From Methylobacter sp. (GTDB lineage: Bacteria; Pseudomonadota; Gammaproteobacteria; Methylococcales; Methylomonadaceae), in the NCBI RefSeq assembly GCF_023227905.1, contig NZ_JALOCF010000007.1, positions 54,063 through 118,062 of the forward strand: 64,000 nt of DNA, given 5' to 3'. Below the pieces are notes generated by a model. It was given only the letters and a program-made list of their open reading frames with translations, did not search any database and had not been told where the DNA came from. Shown here one piece after another: positions 17,074 to 26,506 of this stretch. How positions within the stretch are numbered: the stretch's first letter is position 1; every line of letters starts with the position of its first letter. Made by a program: the position numbers and the translations under genes.

Positions 17074-17098
17074 CCGCGCAAATAATGAGGAGAAATAG

Positions 17099-17578
17099 AT
17101 GCTTAATAAAGTGATGTTAATAGGAAGGCTTGGCGCCGACCCTGAGGTTCGTTATATGCCAAGCGGCGGCGCTGTTACGACATTGAGTCTGGCGACTTCC
17201 AGGCGTTGGAAAGACCGGCAAACCGGCGAACGCCGCGAAGAAACCGAATGGCATAGGGTGGTGATGTTTAATCGCTTAGCCGAAATCGCCGGGGAATACC
17301 TGAAAAAAGGTAGCCAAGCCTACATTGAAGGCCATATTCGTACGCGCAAATGGCAGGCTCAAGACGGTCAGGATCGCTATACTACCGAAATTGTTGCCGA
17401 CTCCATGAACATGCTGGACAGCCGTAGCGGCGGTACTTCCGATTTTGGCGGCGAACAGCCGCAGGGCGGGTACTCGAAGCCTGCCGCTCAGCCTCAGCAA
17501 CCGGCGCCGCAAAGCAGCCCCGGTTCAATGCCGCCACCGCCAAATTATGACGATTTCGATGATGACATTCCGTTCTAG
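17099..17578 (+). CDS. ssb: Single-stranded DNA-binding protein
   Basis: 159 residues with the OB-fold N-terminus MLNKVMLIGRLGADPEVRY, a Gln/Pro/Gly-rich linker and the acidic tip DFDDDIPF that recruits replication and repair partners. GAGGAG precedes the ATG. It binds single-stranded DNA as a tetramer in replication, recombination and repair. Located directly after the MFS gene and followed by a strong terminator. Confidence 0.97.
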   Translation: MLNKVMLIGRLGADPEVRYMPSGGAVTTLSLATSRRWKDRQTGERREETEWHRVVMFNRLAEIAGEYLKKGSQAYIEGHIRTRKWQAQDGQDRYTTEIVADSMNMLDSRSGGTSDFGGEQPQGGYSKPAAQPQQPAPQSSPGSMPPPPNYDDFDDDIPF

Positions 17579-17610
17579 GAGTCACCTAAGACTGATTCTG
17601 TAAAGAATAT

Positions 17611-17639
17611 AAAAAGCCACTGTTATCAGTGGCTTTTTT
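17611..17639 (+). terminator. Intrinsic terminator after ssb
   Basis: AGCCACTG (17615-17622) and CAGTGGCT (17627-17634) flank a TTAT loop; A-rich sequence precedes the stem and TTTTT follows it. Textbook intrinsic terminator 33 bases after the ssb stop. Confidence 0.92.
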
Positions 17640-17935
17640 GTTTGGAGAGCTGCTGGTATGTCTGTTTAGATTGATAAGTGTTTGATAAGTTGTGGCAGTC
17701 AATAGGTCAGTGTTATCTGGCGCCGGTTTTTGACCGGAACAGGGTAATTGTTCGCATAGCGGTTGAGCTCAATACAGGCTTCTATATACGAAGTTGCCCT
17801 ATTTAATCAATATCGATGTAATATGAAAAAACCATAGGGCTTATTTAGGGTTGGATTATGCTTCTGCTAATGAAACCCAAGAATAAGCTCTATGCCATTC
17901 ATCATAAAATTTTTCTCCCTGTTTGAGGTTTTCGT

Positions 17936-19132
17936 ATGTGGAAAAAAATTTACTCGACCGTTCTGACGCCTCGTCTTGATGACGAGGAACTCAACAAACA
18001 TCTTAAAGCTATAAAATCGTCTATGCCCACGCCGGTCTTTTGGCTGTTGGGGAAAACGCAGTCGGGAAAAACTTCGATTATCAGAGCCTTGACCGGAGAC
18101 AGCCGCGCGCAAATAGGCAACGGCATGAAGGCGTGTACCCAAACCGCATTCATTTACAATTTTCCTGATTCCCAGGATTGCATCATGCGCTTTCTGGATA
18201 CGCGGGGATTGGGCGAAGTGGATTATGACCCGAAGCACGATATTGAAGCTTTCCGGGAACAGGCTCATGTTCTGATTGTGGTAATGAAGGCCATGGACCA
18301 TTCCCAGCAAGCTGTTATGGAGGCTGTCCGTTCAATCCATAAAGCCAAGCCCGATTGGCCGGTTATTGTTGCGCAAACGTCATTGCATGAAGGTTACCCC
18401 GGCTCCGCTTTCGAACACTTGAGTCCCTATCCGTTTGATACCGAAGACTGGCCTGAAACAGTGCCTGAAAATCTGCGCCGATCTTTGCTTGAACAAAGAA
18501 AGCTGTTTAAAGACATCGATGCCCAGTTTGTCCCGGTTGACTTTACGCTGCCGGAAGATGGTTACCAGCCAGTCAATTACGGTTTGGAAGCCATCTGGCG
18601 TAGCCTGGAAACAGCATTGCCGCAGGGTATTGCTATCGTGCTTCATGATATGAAAGAAATCCGCAAGGAGCTGCATGATGCCTACAGCAAGGCGGCGCTT
18701 CCGCATATTATCGCCTATGCCCTGACTTCCGGAGCCGCCGGAGCCGTGCCAATCCCCTTTGTCAGTGTACCAGTGGTGACGCTGGTTCAGGCCAAAATGT
18801 TCCAGACTATCGCATCAATTTATAATTTCAAGCTGGACCGGAAAAGTTGGGTTGAAATCAGCAGTTCGCTGGGTATTACTCTACTGACTAATGTCGGCCG
18901 CCGCGAATTAGTCAAACTGATCCCCGGTTATGGCTCAGCCGTATCGTCTGTGCTGACTGCCGCAACCACTTATGCCTTAGGCAAGACATTAACGGTTTAC
19001 TTTCAAAATTTACGTAGCGGGACAGCGTTATCCAGTGAGGCATTTCGGGGTATTTACCAGGAACAGTTTGAGCTGGGGCGAACCCTGTTAAAAGATTACG
19101 TAAGCGAAATTCAGCAGAAGGTGTTGAAATGA
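17936..19132 (+). CDS. Era/dynamin-like GTPase with DUF697 membrane-associated C-terminus
   Basis: 398 residues. The G domain has P-loop GKTQSGKTS (39-47) and a G3 motif DTRGLGE; a G4 NKxD motif is not obvious, with VAQTS in the corresponding region. The C-terminal part (about 240-345), AALPHIIAYALTSGAAGAVPIPFVSVPVV, is a DUF697-type hydrophobic domain predicted to insert in or contact the membrane. GAGG precedes the ATG. It overlaps the next GTPase gene by four bases (ATGA), so the two are coupled and may form a heteromeric GTPase. About 300 bases upstream are gene-free. Function unknown. Confidence 0.8.
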   Translation: MWKKIYSTVLTPRLDDEELNKHLKAIKSSMPTPVFWLLGKTQSGKTSIIRALTGDSRAQIGNGMKACTQTAFIYNFPDSQDCIMRFLDTRGLGEVDYDPKHDIEAFREQAHVLIVVMKAMDHSQQAVMEAVRSIHKAKPDWPVIVAQTSLHEGYPGSAFEHLSPYPFDTEDWPETVPENLRRSLLEQRKLFKDIDAQFVPVDFTLPEDGYQPVNYGLEAIWRSLETALPQGIAIVLHDMKEIRKELHDAYSKAALPHIIAYALTSGAAGAVPIPFVSVPVVTLVQAKMFQTIASIYNFKLDRKSWVEISSSLGITLLTNVGRRELVKLIPGYGSAVSSVLTAATTYALGKTLTVYFQNLRSGTALSSEAFRGIYQEQFELGRTLLKDYVSEIQQKVLK

Positions 19133-20700
19133 AAATGAAGACCCGCTGGATAGTTCATTTCCTGATCATAATGATCCCATTCAGCATCCCTTTGGCCGCA
19201 GGCTTTTACTGGTTATGGCTACAGCAAAAGCTGATTCTATGGTTTGCGGTTTCGGCAGCGTTAGGCGGAATATGGTGGCTCATTAACCAGCGCTTGAATA
19301 GGCGGGATATGCAACTGGAATTGCTCGACATTTCGCCGTCAGTCGAGAAAACCGCGCAAAGCCAACGGGCTTACGAAAAGATTGAACAAATTTCCGCGGC
19401 TCACAGAGCCGAGAATCCTGATCTGGAGTCTTCGGAATTCTATATGCAAACCCTGCTTGAAGTGATGCGGGCCGTTGCCGAGCAGTATTATCCGAAACGA
19501 AAAGACGCTCTGTTGGAAGTTAAGCTGCCTCATCTGCTTAAAGTCATCGAGATGCTGGCTCAGGAATTACGCGTCAGTCTTTCCGAAAGCGTGCCCGGCA
19601 GCCATATTTTCTCGGTGAGCGATATCGTCCGCAGCCGTCGCTTGGCTAGCCGCGGACGCGATCTCTATCGTTTGTTCCGCATCGTATCGGCCGGATTGGA
19701 CCCGGTATCGGCAATAGTTCGCGAACTGAGAATTCTCACTACCGATAACCTGTTATCGTATTCCACCGAAGATCTCAAGCGCTGGCTTATCGACGCTTAC
19801 ATCAAGAAAATCGGCTATTACGCGATTGAACTTTATAGCGGGAACCTGGTCCTGGACAATAGTTTGTTCTCCAGCCCGACGCGGGCATCGCAACAGGAAT
19901 TGGAAAAAATTAAGCGCCGGGAAGATGTTGCGACTGCGGAGCCGTTCCGCATAATGGTGCTGGGCCAGACCAATGCCGGCAAATCCAGTCTCATCAATGC
20001 CCTGTTCGGAGCTAAAAAAGCCGAAACCGATGTGATTCCTACGACCCAAGGTATCACGACTTATCTGTTGGAACGGCCCGGCTTGGAATCGGCGATTATA
20101 TCGGACTGCGAAGGCTATGGCAGTGCCGATAGTCCGGCTTCGTTTTCCCGGATCTCCGACGAAATTATCCGCAGCGATATTATTATCATGACGATGTCAG
20201 CCGTTAACGCCGCGCGCGAGCCCGATAAAAAAATGCTGCAAGCCATTCGGGAGTGTTTTGCGAATCAGGACAAAAGCCGTTTGCCGCCCGTCGTTGTGGC
20301 ATTGACGCATGTCGATCAGTTGCGGCCGGTCAGGGAGTGGAACCCGCCTTATGATGTGATGAAGACTCTCTCGGCGAAAGCTCAATCAATTAGATTGGCG
20401 ATGGATGCGGTAGCGGAAGAGCTGGGATTGAATATCGATCAAATTGCGCCGGTCAACTTGAAGCCGGGCTTTGAATATAATATTGAGGAAGGGTTGGTTC
20501 CGGCTGTTTTTCAGCAGCTTGATCAGGCCAAGCAGGTGCGTTATCTGCGTTGTCTAAAGGAATATCATAAAGAAGATTATTGGCGCAGGCTTTGGAAGCA
20601 ATCTAAAGGGGCAGGGCAGTTTATTGCGAAGCAAGGATTCAGTGCTTTTATCAAGTCGTCTGCCGCTCTGGTTGGAGAACGGAAAGGAAAGACCGACTAA
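19129..20700 (+). CDS. Membrane-anchored GTPase, partner of the DUF697 GTPase
   Basis: 523 residues. Two transmembrane segments at about 7-30 and 34-48 form an N-terminal anchor. A helical middle (about 60-270) precedes a G domain starting near residue 276 with MVLGQTNAGKSSLINALFG, then DVIPTTQGITTYLL (G2 region), DCEGYG (G3) and ALTHVDQLRP, where THVD stands for the NKxD guanine-specificity motif. The T(K/H)xD variant is common in dynamin/IRG-like and septation GTPases. The ATG overlaps the stop of the upstream GTPase. Joint membrane remodelling, transport or signalling would fit; none can be shown. Confidence 0.8.
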   Translation: MKMKTRWIVHFLIIMIPFSIPLAAGFYWLWLQQKLILWFAVSAALGGIWWLINQRLNRRDMQLELLDISPSVEKTAQSQRAYEKIEQISAAHRAENPDLESSEFYMQTLLEVMRAVAEQYYPKRKDALLEVKLPHLLKVIEMLAQELRVSLSESVPGSHIFSVSDIVRSRRLASRGRDLYRLFRIVSAGLDPVSAIVRELRILTTDNLLSYSTEDLKRWLIDAYIKKIGYYAIELYSGNLVLDNSLFSSPTRASQQELEKIKRREDVATAEPFRIMVLGQTNAGKSSLINALFGAKKAETDVIPTTQGITTYLLERPGLESAIISDCEGYGSADSPASFSRISDEIIRSDIIIMTMSAVNAAREPDKKMLQAIRECFANQDKSRLPPVVVALTHVDQLRPVREWNPPYDVMKTLSAKAQSIRLAMDAVAEELGLNIDQIAPVNLKPGFEYNIEEGLVPAVFQQLDQAKQVRYLRCLKEYHKEDYWRRLWKQSKGAGQFIAKQGFSAFIKSSAALVGERKGKTD

Positions 20701-20826
20701 TCCGGCTATTCATGATACTGCTTTCTATGAAGAGTTTTGTAGGCTTACGACCCGGTAGATTTAATCAAGACTGAACTATTATGCGGTTATTTATGGGCTG
20801 GGCTTTACAAGCCTGAATCATATCAT

Positions 20827-23052
20827 TCAAATTCCTAAAGAATGCTCAAACTCTTCCAGCGGCATGGCCTTGCCAATCAGGTTACCTTGATACACTTGGC
20901 AGCCGTGCGACTCTAAAAATGCGCGCTGCTGTTCCGTTTCTACGCCCTCGGCAATAATATCCATTCCCAGGTTGTGGGCCATGCCGATGATGGTCTGCAC
21001 GATTACCGTGTCGGTGGGCTTAACCTCAATATTACGCACGAAAGACTTATCGATTTTCAGTTGGTCGAATGGCAGTTGCGCCAGGCAAGCCAGCGATGAA
21101 TAGCCGGTGCCGAAATTATCGATAGAAAAGCTCAAGCCGACTTCTTTGAGTCTCTGCATTTTGGCAATGGTGTCGTCGATGTCGTCGAGTACCAGGCTCT
21201 CGGTAAATTCGAGCTTCAGTTGATTTGCTTTGATCGCGAATTTGTTGAGCGTGGCGCACACTTGTTCGATAAAGTCGGGCTGATGGAATTGGCGCGCGCT
21301 GACGTTAACGGCAAGCTGCAAATCGCGAGTTTGCGCCTGGTTTTCCCATTGTTTAAGTTGGGCGCAAGTAGCTTCCAGCACCCACTGTCCAAGAGGTATT
21401 ATGAGTCCGATTTCTTCGGCCAGTGGAATGAATTCATGCGGCTGGACAAGTCCGCGTTCAGAATGATCCCATCGCAATAACGCTTCGGCGCCAACGGTTT
21501 TACCGTCATAGCGCGCCTGCCGCTGAAAAAAGAGCTTGAATTGATTCCTCATCAGCGCAAAGCGCAAGTCTGCTTCCAAAGCGGCCCGAGCCGTAACCGT
21601 CTCTTGCATATCCCGGTCGAAGAAACGCAGAGTGTTGCGGCCTGCGGACTTGGCGCCATACATGGCGATATCCGCCCGTTTCAGAAGAGTGCTTATTTCA
21701 TGTTGGTGGTTGATGAATAGCGTGATGCCGATGCTCGGAGTGTTTCGATACTCATGGGTGGCGAGTTGGTAGGCCTGGTTTAGCGAGCTAATGATTTTTT
21801 CGCCAGTGGTTTTGGCCTTGACAGCGGCTTCTTCAATATTCCCGCTCAGTTCTTCCAACATGATTACAAACTCGTCGCCGCCCTGACGAGACACAGTGTC
21901 GCCTTCACGCACACAATCGATAAGCCGCCTTGCAACCTGTTGCAATAATATGTCTCCCATATCATGTCCCAGAAGGTCATTCAGGGATTTGAAGTTATCC
22001 AGGTCAATAAATAGCAGCGCCCCGTATTTTTTGCTACGCGTGCTGGTGGCCAGCGCTTGTTGCAGCCTGTCCAGCAGCAGTCTGCGGTTCGGCAAGGCAG
22101 TCAGCGGATCGTAATAAGCCAGCTGTTTTATTTCATCCTCTGAGGCTTTGCGGGCCGATATATCAGTATGCGAGCCGACATAGTGAGTGACGTTCCCGGC
22201 ATTGTCCTTTACCGCGGTGATGGTGAGCCATTTGGGATAGATTTCGCCATTTTTGCGTTGATCCCATATTTCGCCTTGCCAAGAACCAGTACGATGAATG
22301 CACTCCCACATTTCAGCGTAAAAGGCCGTGTCATGGCACCCCGAATGAAACATACGCGGCGTATGACCGATGAGTTCCTCGGCGCTGTAACCGGTGATCT
22401 CGGTAAAGGCCCGGTTAACCCGTAAAATCTGATTATCGGCATTGGTGATCATGATGCCTTCCTGAGCCTCAAAGGCGACGGCGGCAATGCGCAATTCTTC
22501 TTCTGTATGTTTGCTTTCGGTGATATCGGCAAGAGTGATGCGTAACATTGATATTTCGGCGTTTCTCAATACCGGCAGGCAGTCCAGTCGGGCATGAAAG
22601 TAGCTGTCGCCGCGTTTCATCATCAGTTCGACGATTTTCTGCTCTTTTCCATGGGTCAGTGTATTTTTGAGCAGAAAATAGCAGCGGTCGCTGTCTTTGG
22701 GGGCGACCAAGCCGGCGAAATGTTGGTTTATCAGATTGTTGCGCTCCACTCCGAGCAGCGTGGCGGCGGTAAGATTGGCCTCGATGATCTTGCCTTCGGG
22801 CGTGAGGGTGATGTATCCGACGGGAGCGAACTCATAGAGATCGAGGTAACGGTTATGAGAGGCTTCCAGAGCGAGGCGGGCGCGCTGTAATTCATCGTTT
22901 TGCATCTCCAGTTCGATCTGATGCGTCTGTAATTCATGAAGCAATGTTTCCACAGAATGGAGCGATGGATCGACCGGAGGGCGGGCACGGCGATCCACGG
23001 CCCCGGTACGAGGTTTTAGTCGTCGATCCAGTTTGATGGGTTTGCTTTTCAT
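20827..23052 (-). CDS. PAS-PAS-GGDEF-EAL cyclic-di-GMP signalling protein
   Basis: 741 residues in the order: N-terminal helix, PAS (about 65-180), PAS with PAC (about 185-305, FTEITGYSAEELIGHTP), GGDEF (about 310-475, RQGGDEFVIML) and EAL (about 490-735, GAEALLRWDH). The diguanylate cyclase half has the catalytic GGDEF and the RxxD inhibitory site (REGD) five residues before it. In the phosphodiesterase half, EAL and the ExT(E/S) motif are present, but the DDFGTG metal-site motif reads DNFGTG. No signal peptide or transmembrane segment, so a cytosolic sensor. GGAG precedes the ATG. It lies 94 bases downstream of the CheB-CheR fusion on the same strand. Confidence 0.92.
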   Translation of the reverse strand: MKSKPIKLDRRLKPRTGAVDRRARPPVDPSLHSVETLLHELQTHQIELEMQNDELQRARLALEASHNRYLDLYEFAPVGYITLTPEGKIIEANLTAATLLGVERNNLINQHFAGLVAPKDSDRCYFLLKNTLTHGKEQKIVELMMKRGDSYFHARLDCLPVLRNAEISMLRITLADITESKHTEEELRIAAVAFEAQEGIMITNADNQILRVNRAFTEITGYSAEELIGHTPRMFHSGCHDTAFYAEMWECIHRTGSWQGEIWDQRKNGEIYPKWLTITAVKDNAGNVTHYVGSHTDISARKASEDEIKQLAYYDPLTALPNRRLLLDRLQQALATSTRSKKYGALLFIDLDNFKSLNDLLGHDMGDILLQQVARRLIDCVREGDTVSRQGGDEFVIMLEELSGNIEEAAVKAKTTGEKIISSLNQAYQLATHEYRNTPSIGITLFINHQHEISTLLKRADIAMYGAKSAGRNTLRFFDRDMQETVTARAALEADLRFALMRNQFKLFFQRQARYDGKTVGAEALLRWDHSERGLVQPHEFIPLAEEIGLIIPLGQWVLEATCAQLKQWENQAQTRDLQLAVNVSARQFHQPDFIEQVCATLNKFAIKANQLKLEFTESLVLDDIDDTIAKMQRLKEVGLSFSIDNFGTGYSSLACLAQLPFDQLKIDKSFVRNIEVKPTDTVIVQTIIGMAHNLGMDIIAEGVETEQQRAFLESHGCQVYQGNLIGKAMPLEEFEHSLGI

Positions 23053-23146
23053 GTAAACTCCATACTGTTATTTCCAGGTAAGACATATAAGGTTGAGTTC
23101 TTCCTTTTACTTACTTAAATGGTAGTTCTGGATAATATAATACAAC

Positions 23147-26071
23147 CTATAGCCTGTCGGTAACATTATCCATCGCCAGCAGAATCAATTGCGGTTCGCC
23201 GGTCTGGCCGATGAGGCTGCGGGCGTTGAGCAGCATTTTGCGGTGACCGATGGTGGGAAAGTCATGCTCCATCGGATAGTTCTCAAAAGCTTGATGGTCG
23301 GACAGGACAGCCTTTAATAAATCGCGCAAGATTGGAATATTCCATTGGCCGTTACCCAGTTCGTAGATCGGCTGCCCCACGGTTTGCTCTATAGTCACCT
23401 GAAAACTTTGGTAAAACGAGCGGCTGGCAGCGACGACCTTCAACGCGTCATTGAGTACAATCAGCGGTTCGCACACTGTTTTTGCGATGCCTTCGGCCAA
23501 TAATCTTGTTTCCAGTACCTGTATTGCCCGAGTGCGTTCGGTGATATTGGTGAAGGTCATCACTACGCCGTCAATCATGTTTTCCAGCGTCCGGTAAGGC
23601 TGGATGCGCGCCAGATACCAGTTGCCGTTCAATGTCTTTACTTCACGTTCTATGGGGATCAGGTTATCGAGTACCTGACGGACAACATCCAGCAGGTCTT
23701 CAGACTCCAGCTCGGATTTGATGTCGCTCAGGGCGCGTCCCATATCCGAGGCGGCAAGACGGTAAATTAATGTCGCATCGCGCGTGAAACGCCGGATTAT
23801 CAGGTGCTGGTCGAGAAAAATGATGCCGATTTGAACGTTGTCGAGCAGGTTTTTCATGTCGTTTTGCATGTCGGCCAGTTGTGCAATTTTGGCCTGTAGT
23901 TCCGAGTTTACGGTGACCAGTTCTTCATTGATGGATTGAAGCTCCTCTTTGGAGGTTTCCAGTTCTTCATTGGAGGATTGTAATTCTTCGTTGGTTGACT
24001 GCATCTCTTCGTTGGTGCATTTAAGCTCCTCGTTGGAGGCATGCTGTTCCTCGATGGTGGCCTGGAGGTTTTCTTTGGTGTAAGCCAGTTCACGCTCCAG
24101 TTCTTCGATAAGCCGCAATTCATTCAGTTTGGCGGTGCGCTTGGTGTGCCCCGGTTTTCCGGGCTTCGGCTGGATTATGTCCTGAAAGCTTATTAGTAGC
24201 AGCTTTTGTTGATTATTCGGATCGGTCAGGAGACGTACGTTAAGGAGTGCCAGCTGAAAATCACCGTTGTTCTTGAATGACAGCTCCCGGTTCAGGGTGG
24301 GCTTGTCTTGGTTGGCGTTCTGAATGGCGGAGCGCAGTTCCGGTTGCAGGCCTTCTCTCGCCATATCGATTATGTTGAGGGTGGCCTGGCCGGGTGCAGG
24401 GCGCAAGTATTTGCCGGTCTCGCCATAGACGTAGAGGATATTGCCCTTGAGATCCGTCACTGCTGAGGCGGGGGCGTAACATTGCAGCAGCATACGCCGG
24501 GTCAGCTCGGCCAGATTGCTCTCCCAGGCGGTTTTTACGATGTCCACCGTCGCTTTGTGGGCCGGTTCTGTCGTCCAGTTTAAATTGCTGGTCAAAAGAG
24601 CGCGGGCTGAGGCGGAGATGTGGGTGCTGCGGTAGAGTTTCCATTTGCGGTTGAGTGGCGTAAACAGTTCGTTATGATTGCCGATGCTTTCCGACGGCGA
24701 CAGAAACAGTATGCCGCCGGGCTTGAGTGCATAGTGAAAGGCCGGGATGAGCCGGTTTTGCAGTTCCGGCTCCAGATAAATCATCAGATTGCGGCAGCTG
24801 AGCAGATCCAGCTTGGTAAAAGGCGGGTCCTTAACGATGTTCTGGACGGCGAACACTATCATCTCGCGTATTTCTTTTTTCATCCGATAGCCTCCGTCTT
24901 CCTTGATAAAAAAACGGCGTAGCCGTTCAGGCGTGACATCCAGCGCGATGTTGGGTGGATATAACCCGGCACGGGCGACAGTAATGGTGTCGGCGGCAAG
25001 GTCGGTGCCGTAAATCTGTACTTTAAAATTGTAGTGTTTTTCATCCATTAGCTCGCGCAACACCATGGCAATGGAATAGGCTTCCTCACCCGTGGCGCAA
25101 CCTGCCACCCAGGCACGGAAAACATAGGTTTCCGGTTTATCCGCGAGCAGTGTCGGCAGAATGTCCTGCTTCAGCACTACGAAAGCCTCCGGGTCGCGAA
25201 AGAAGTTGGTGACATTGATCAACAGTTCCTTGAACAGCGCCGATGTTTCGGACGGATGTTCCTTGAGGTAGCTGGCATAAGTTTCGGTGTTCTCAATGCC
25301 GTTTTGCGACATGCGGCGCTGAATGCGGCGAGTAATGGTGCTTTTTTTGTAGAGTGAAAAATCATGGCCGGTGCTGGTGCGTATCTGCATCAAAATGCGA
25401 TTCATGCCGCTTAACGCCGGGGCGGCCGGAGGCTGCATGAGGAGCAGTGCGCGCGCGTCGGACAGCAGTGCTTCCGGCATTTTCTCTACCGGTAAAACGT
25501 GAGTGACGTAACCTGACTGAATGGCGCTGGACGGCATGCCGTCGAATTTGGCGGTAGCCGGTTCCTGGGCCATGGTAATGCCGCCTGCGCCGAGGATGGC
25601 GCGCAATCCCAGCGTACCGTCGGTGCCGGTGCCGGAGAGAATAATGCCGATAGCCTTTTCCGACTGATCTTCAGCCAGGGAGCGCAGGAAGGAATCAATA
25701 GGCATGCGTTGGCCGTGCGGCATTGCCGGTATGCTTAATTGCAATGCACCGTGGAATATAGACATGTCGCGGTTGGGAGGAATCACATAGACGCAGTTAG
25801 GCCTAGCTTGCATTTGATCTTCCGCCTCAGCTACCGGCATGGTCGTAGTGCGTTGCAAAATCTCTGTCAGAATACTGGCATGGCTCGGATCGAGATGCGA
25901 GATCAGCACGAAGGCCATGCCGGTATTTGCCGGAATATGGCGGAAGAATTGCTCTAAAGCTTCCAGTCCCCCGGCGGAAGCGCCTATGCCCACAATGGGA
26001 AAGTCAGTGCTTTGTTGAGACTGATTTTCAGGGTGAGCCGAAAGAATTGATGGGTTTATATTCTGGGTCAT
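23147..26071 (-). CDS. CheB-CheR fusion with coiled coil and PAS domains
   Basis: 974 residues. The N-terminal CheB methylesterase domain (about 23-205) has the catalytic pattern GIGASAGGLEAL, HLDPSHASIL and GTGTDGTLGLRAI. A CheR methyltransferase follows (about 220-490), with the SAM motif AGCATGEEAYSIA and LLSCRNLMIYL. Next come a linker, a long coiled coil with NEEL/NEEM repeats (about 645-735) and one or two PAS domains (about 745-970). Such stand-alone fusions occur outside classical chemotaxis operons and are thought to modify receptors or signal through the PAS part. No CheA, CheW or MCP gene is near. With the adjacent c-di-GMP protein it may form a sensory pair. Confidence 0.92.
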   Translation of the reverse strand: MTQNINPSILSAHPENQSQQSTDFPIVGIGASAGGLEALEQFFRHIPANTGMAFVLISHLDPSHASILTEILQRTTTMPVAEAEDQMQARPNCVYVIPPNRDMSIFHGALQLSIPAMPHGQRMPIDSFLRSLAEDQSEKAIGIILSGTGTDGTLGLRAILGAGGITMAQEPATAKFDGMPSSAIQSGYVTHVLPVEKMPEALLSDARALLLMQPPAAPALSGMNRILMQIRTSTGHDFSLYKKSTITRRIQRRMSQNGIENTETYASYLKEHPSETSALFKELLINVTNFFRDPEAFVVLKQDILPTLLADKPETYVFRAWVAGCATGEEAYSIAMVLRELMDEKHYNFKVQIYGTDLAADTITVARAGLYPPNIALDVTPERLRRFFIKEDGGYRMKKEIREMIVFAVQNIVKDPPFTKLDLLSCRNLMIYLEPELQNRLIPAFHYALKPGGILFLSPSESIGNHNELFTPLNRKWKLYRSTHISASARALLTSNLNWTTEPAHKATVDIVKTAWESNLAELTRRMLLQCYAPASAVTDLKGNILYVYGETGKYLRPAPGQATLNIIDMAREGLQPELRSAIQNANQDKPTLNRELSFKNNGDFQLALLNVRLLTDPNNQQKLLLISFQDIIQPKPGKPGHTKRTAKLNELRLIEELERELAYTKENLQATIEEQHASNEELKCTNEEMQSTNEELQSSNEELETSKEELQSINEELVTVNSELQAKIAQLADMQNDMKNLLDNVQIGIIFLDQHLIIRRFTRDATLIYRLAASDMGRALSDIKSELESEDLLDVVRQVLDNLIPIEREVKTLNGNWYLARIQPYRTLENMIDGVVMTFTNITERTRAIQVLETRLLAEGIAKTVCEPLIVLNDALKVVAASRSFYQSFQVTIEQTVGQPIYELGNGQWNIPILRDLLKAVLSDHQAFENYPMEHDFPTIGHRKMLLNARSLIGQTGEPQLILLAMDNVTDRL

Positions 26072-26506
26072 TGATAGGTGCTCTGTTCGCGTGTCACTGC
26101 GGCGTCGGGATCTTTGAATTATCAGGATTTAATAGCGCGTTATCGGGAAAGTCAATTCATTTTCCCGTGATGTGTTCAACGTCGAGTTAATCGCGCCATC
26201 CGGTTTTACCGTGCGTAGACGCTAAAGAAACGCAAATGGGTGGTGTGAACTACAGTCATTTTTTCCATCTTCAGGTCGGCGGCTTGAGCTCTGTTTACGG
26301 CTTGTCGAACACAGGGGTGGCAGGATGATCACAAGTAATGGAAACCATTTGTTAAAGCACTTTCGCTACGCCTTGTCGATGTTGAGAATGCCTCGTTTTT
26401 ATGGTTTAATGCTACGGTTTTACGTCTTTATGCGCCTCTTGTTTTATTGATATTGAAATGAAAGGATGGTTTCGCCGCAACTTGATTGGAGAGCAGGCTA
26501 TTAACT
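26072..26506. other. 435-base intergenic region upstream of nqrA and the CheB-CheR gene
   Basis: Divergent promoter region. It contains a 7-bp hairpin, CGGGAAA (26144-26150) and TTTCCCG (26161-26167), nearest to the CheB-CheR start, and the nqr promoter candidate at 26382-26410. No gene seen. Confidence 0.5.
26382..26410 (+). promoter_or_regulatory. Putative sigma-70 promoter of the nqr operon
   Basis: TTGAGA (26382-26387), a 17-base spacer and TTTAAT (26405-26410), about 97 bases before the nqrA start. Spacing is ideal and each box has one or two mismatches to consensus. Confidence 0.5.
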
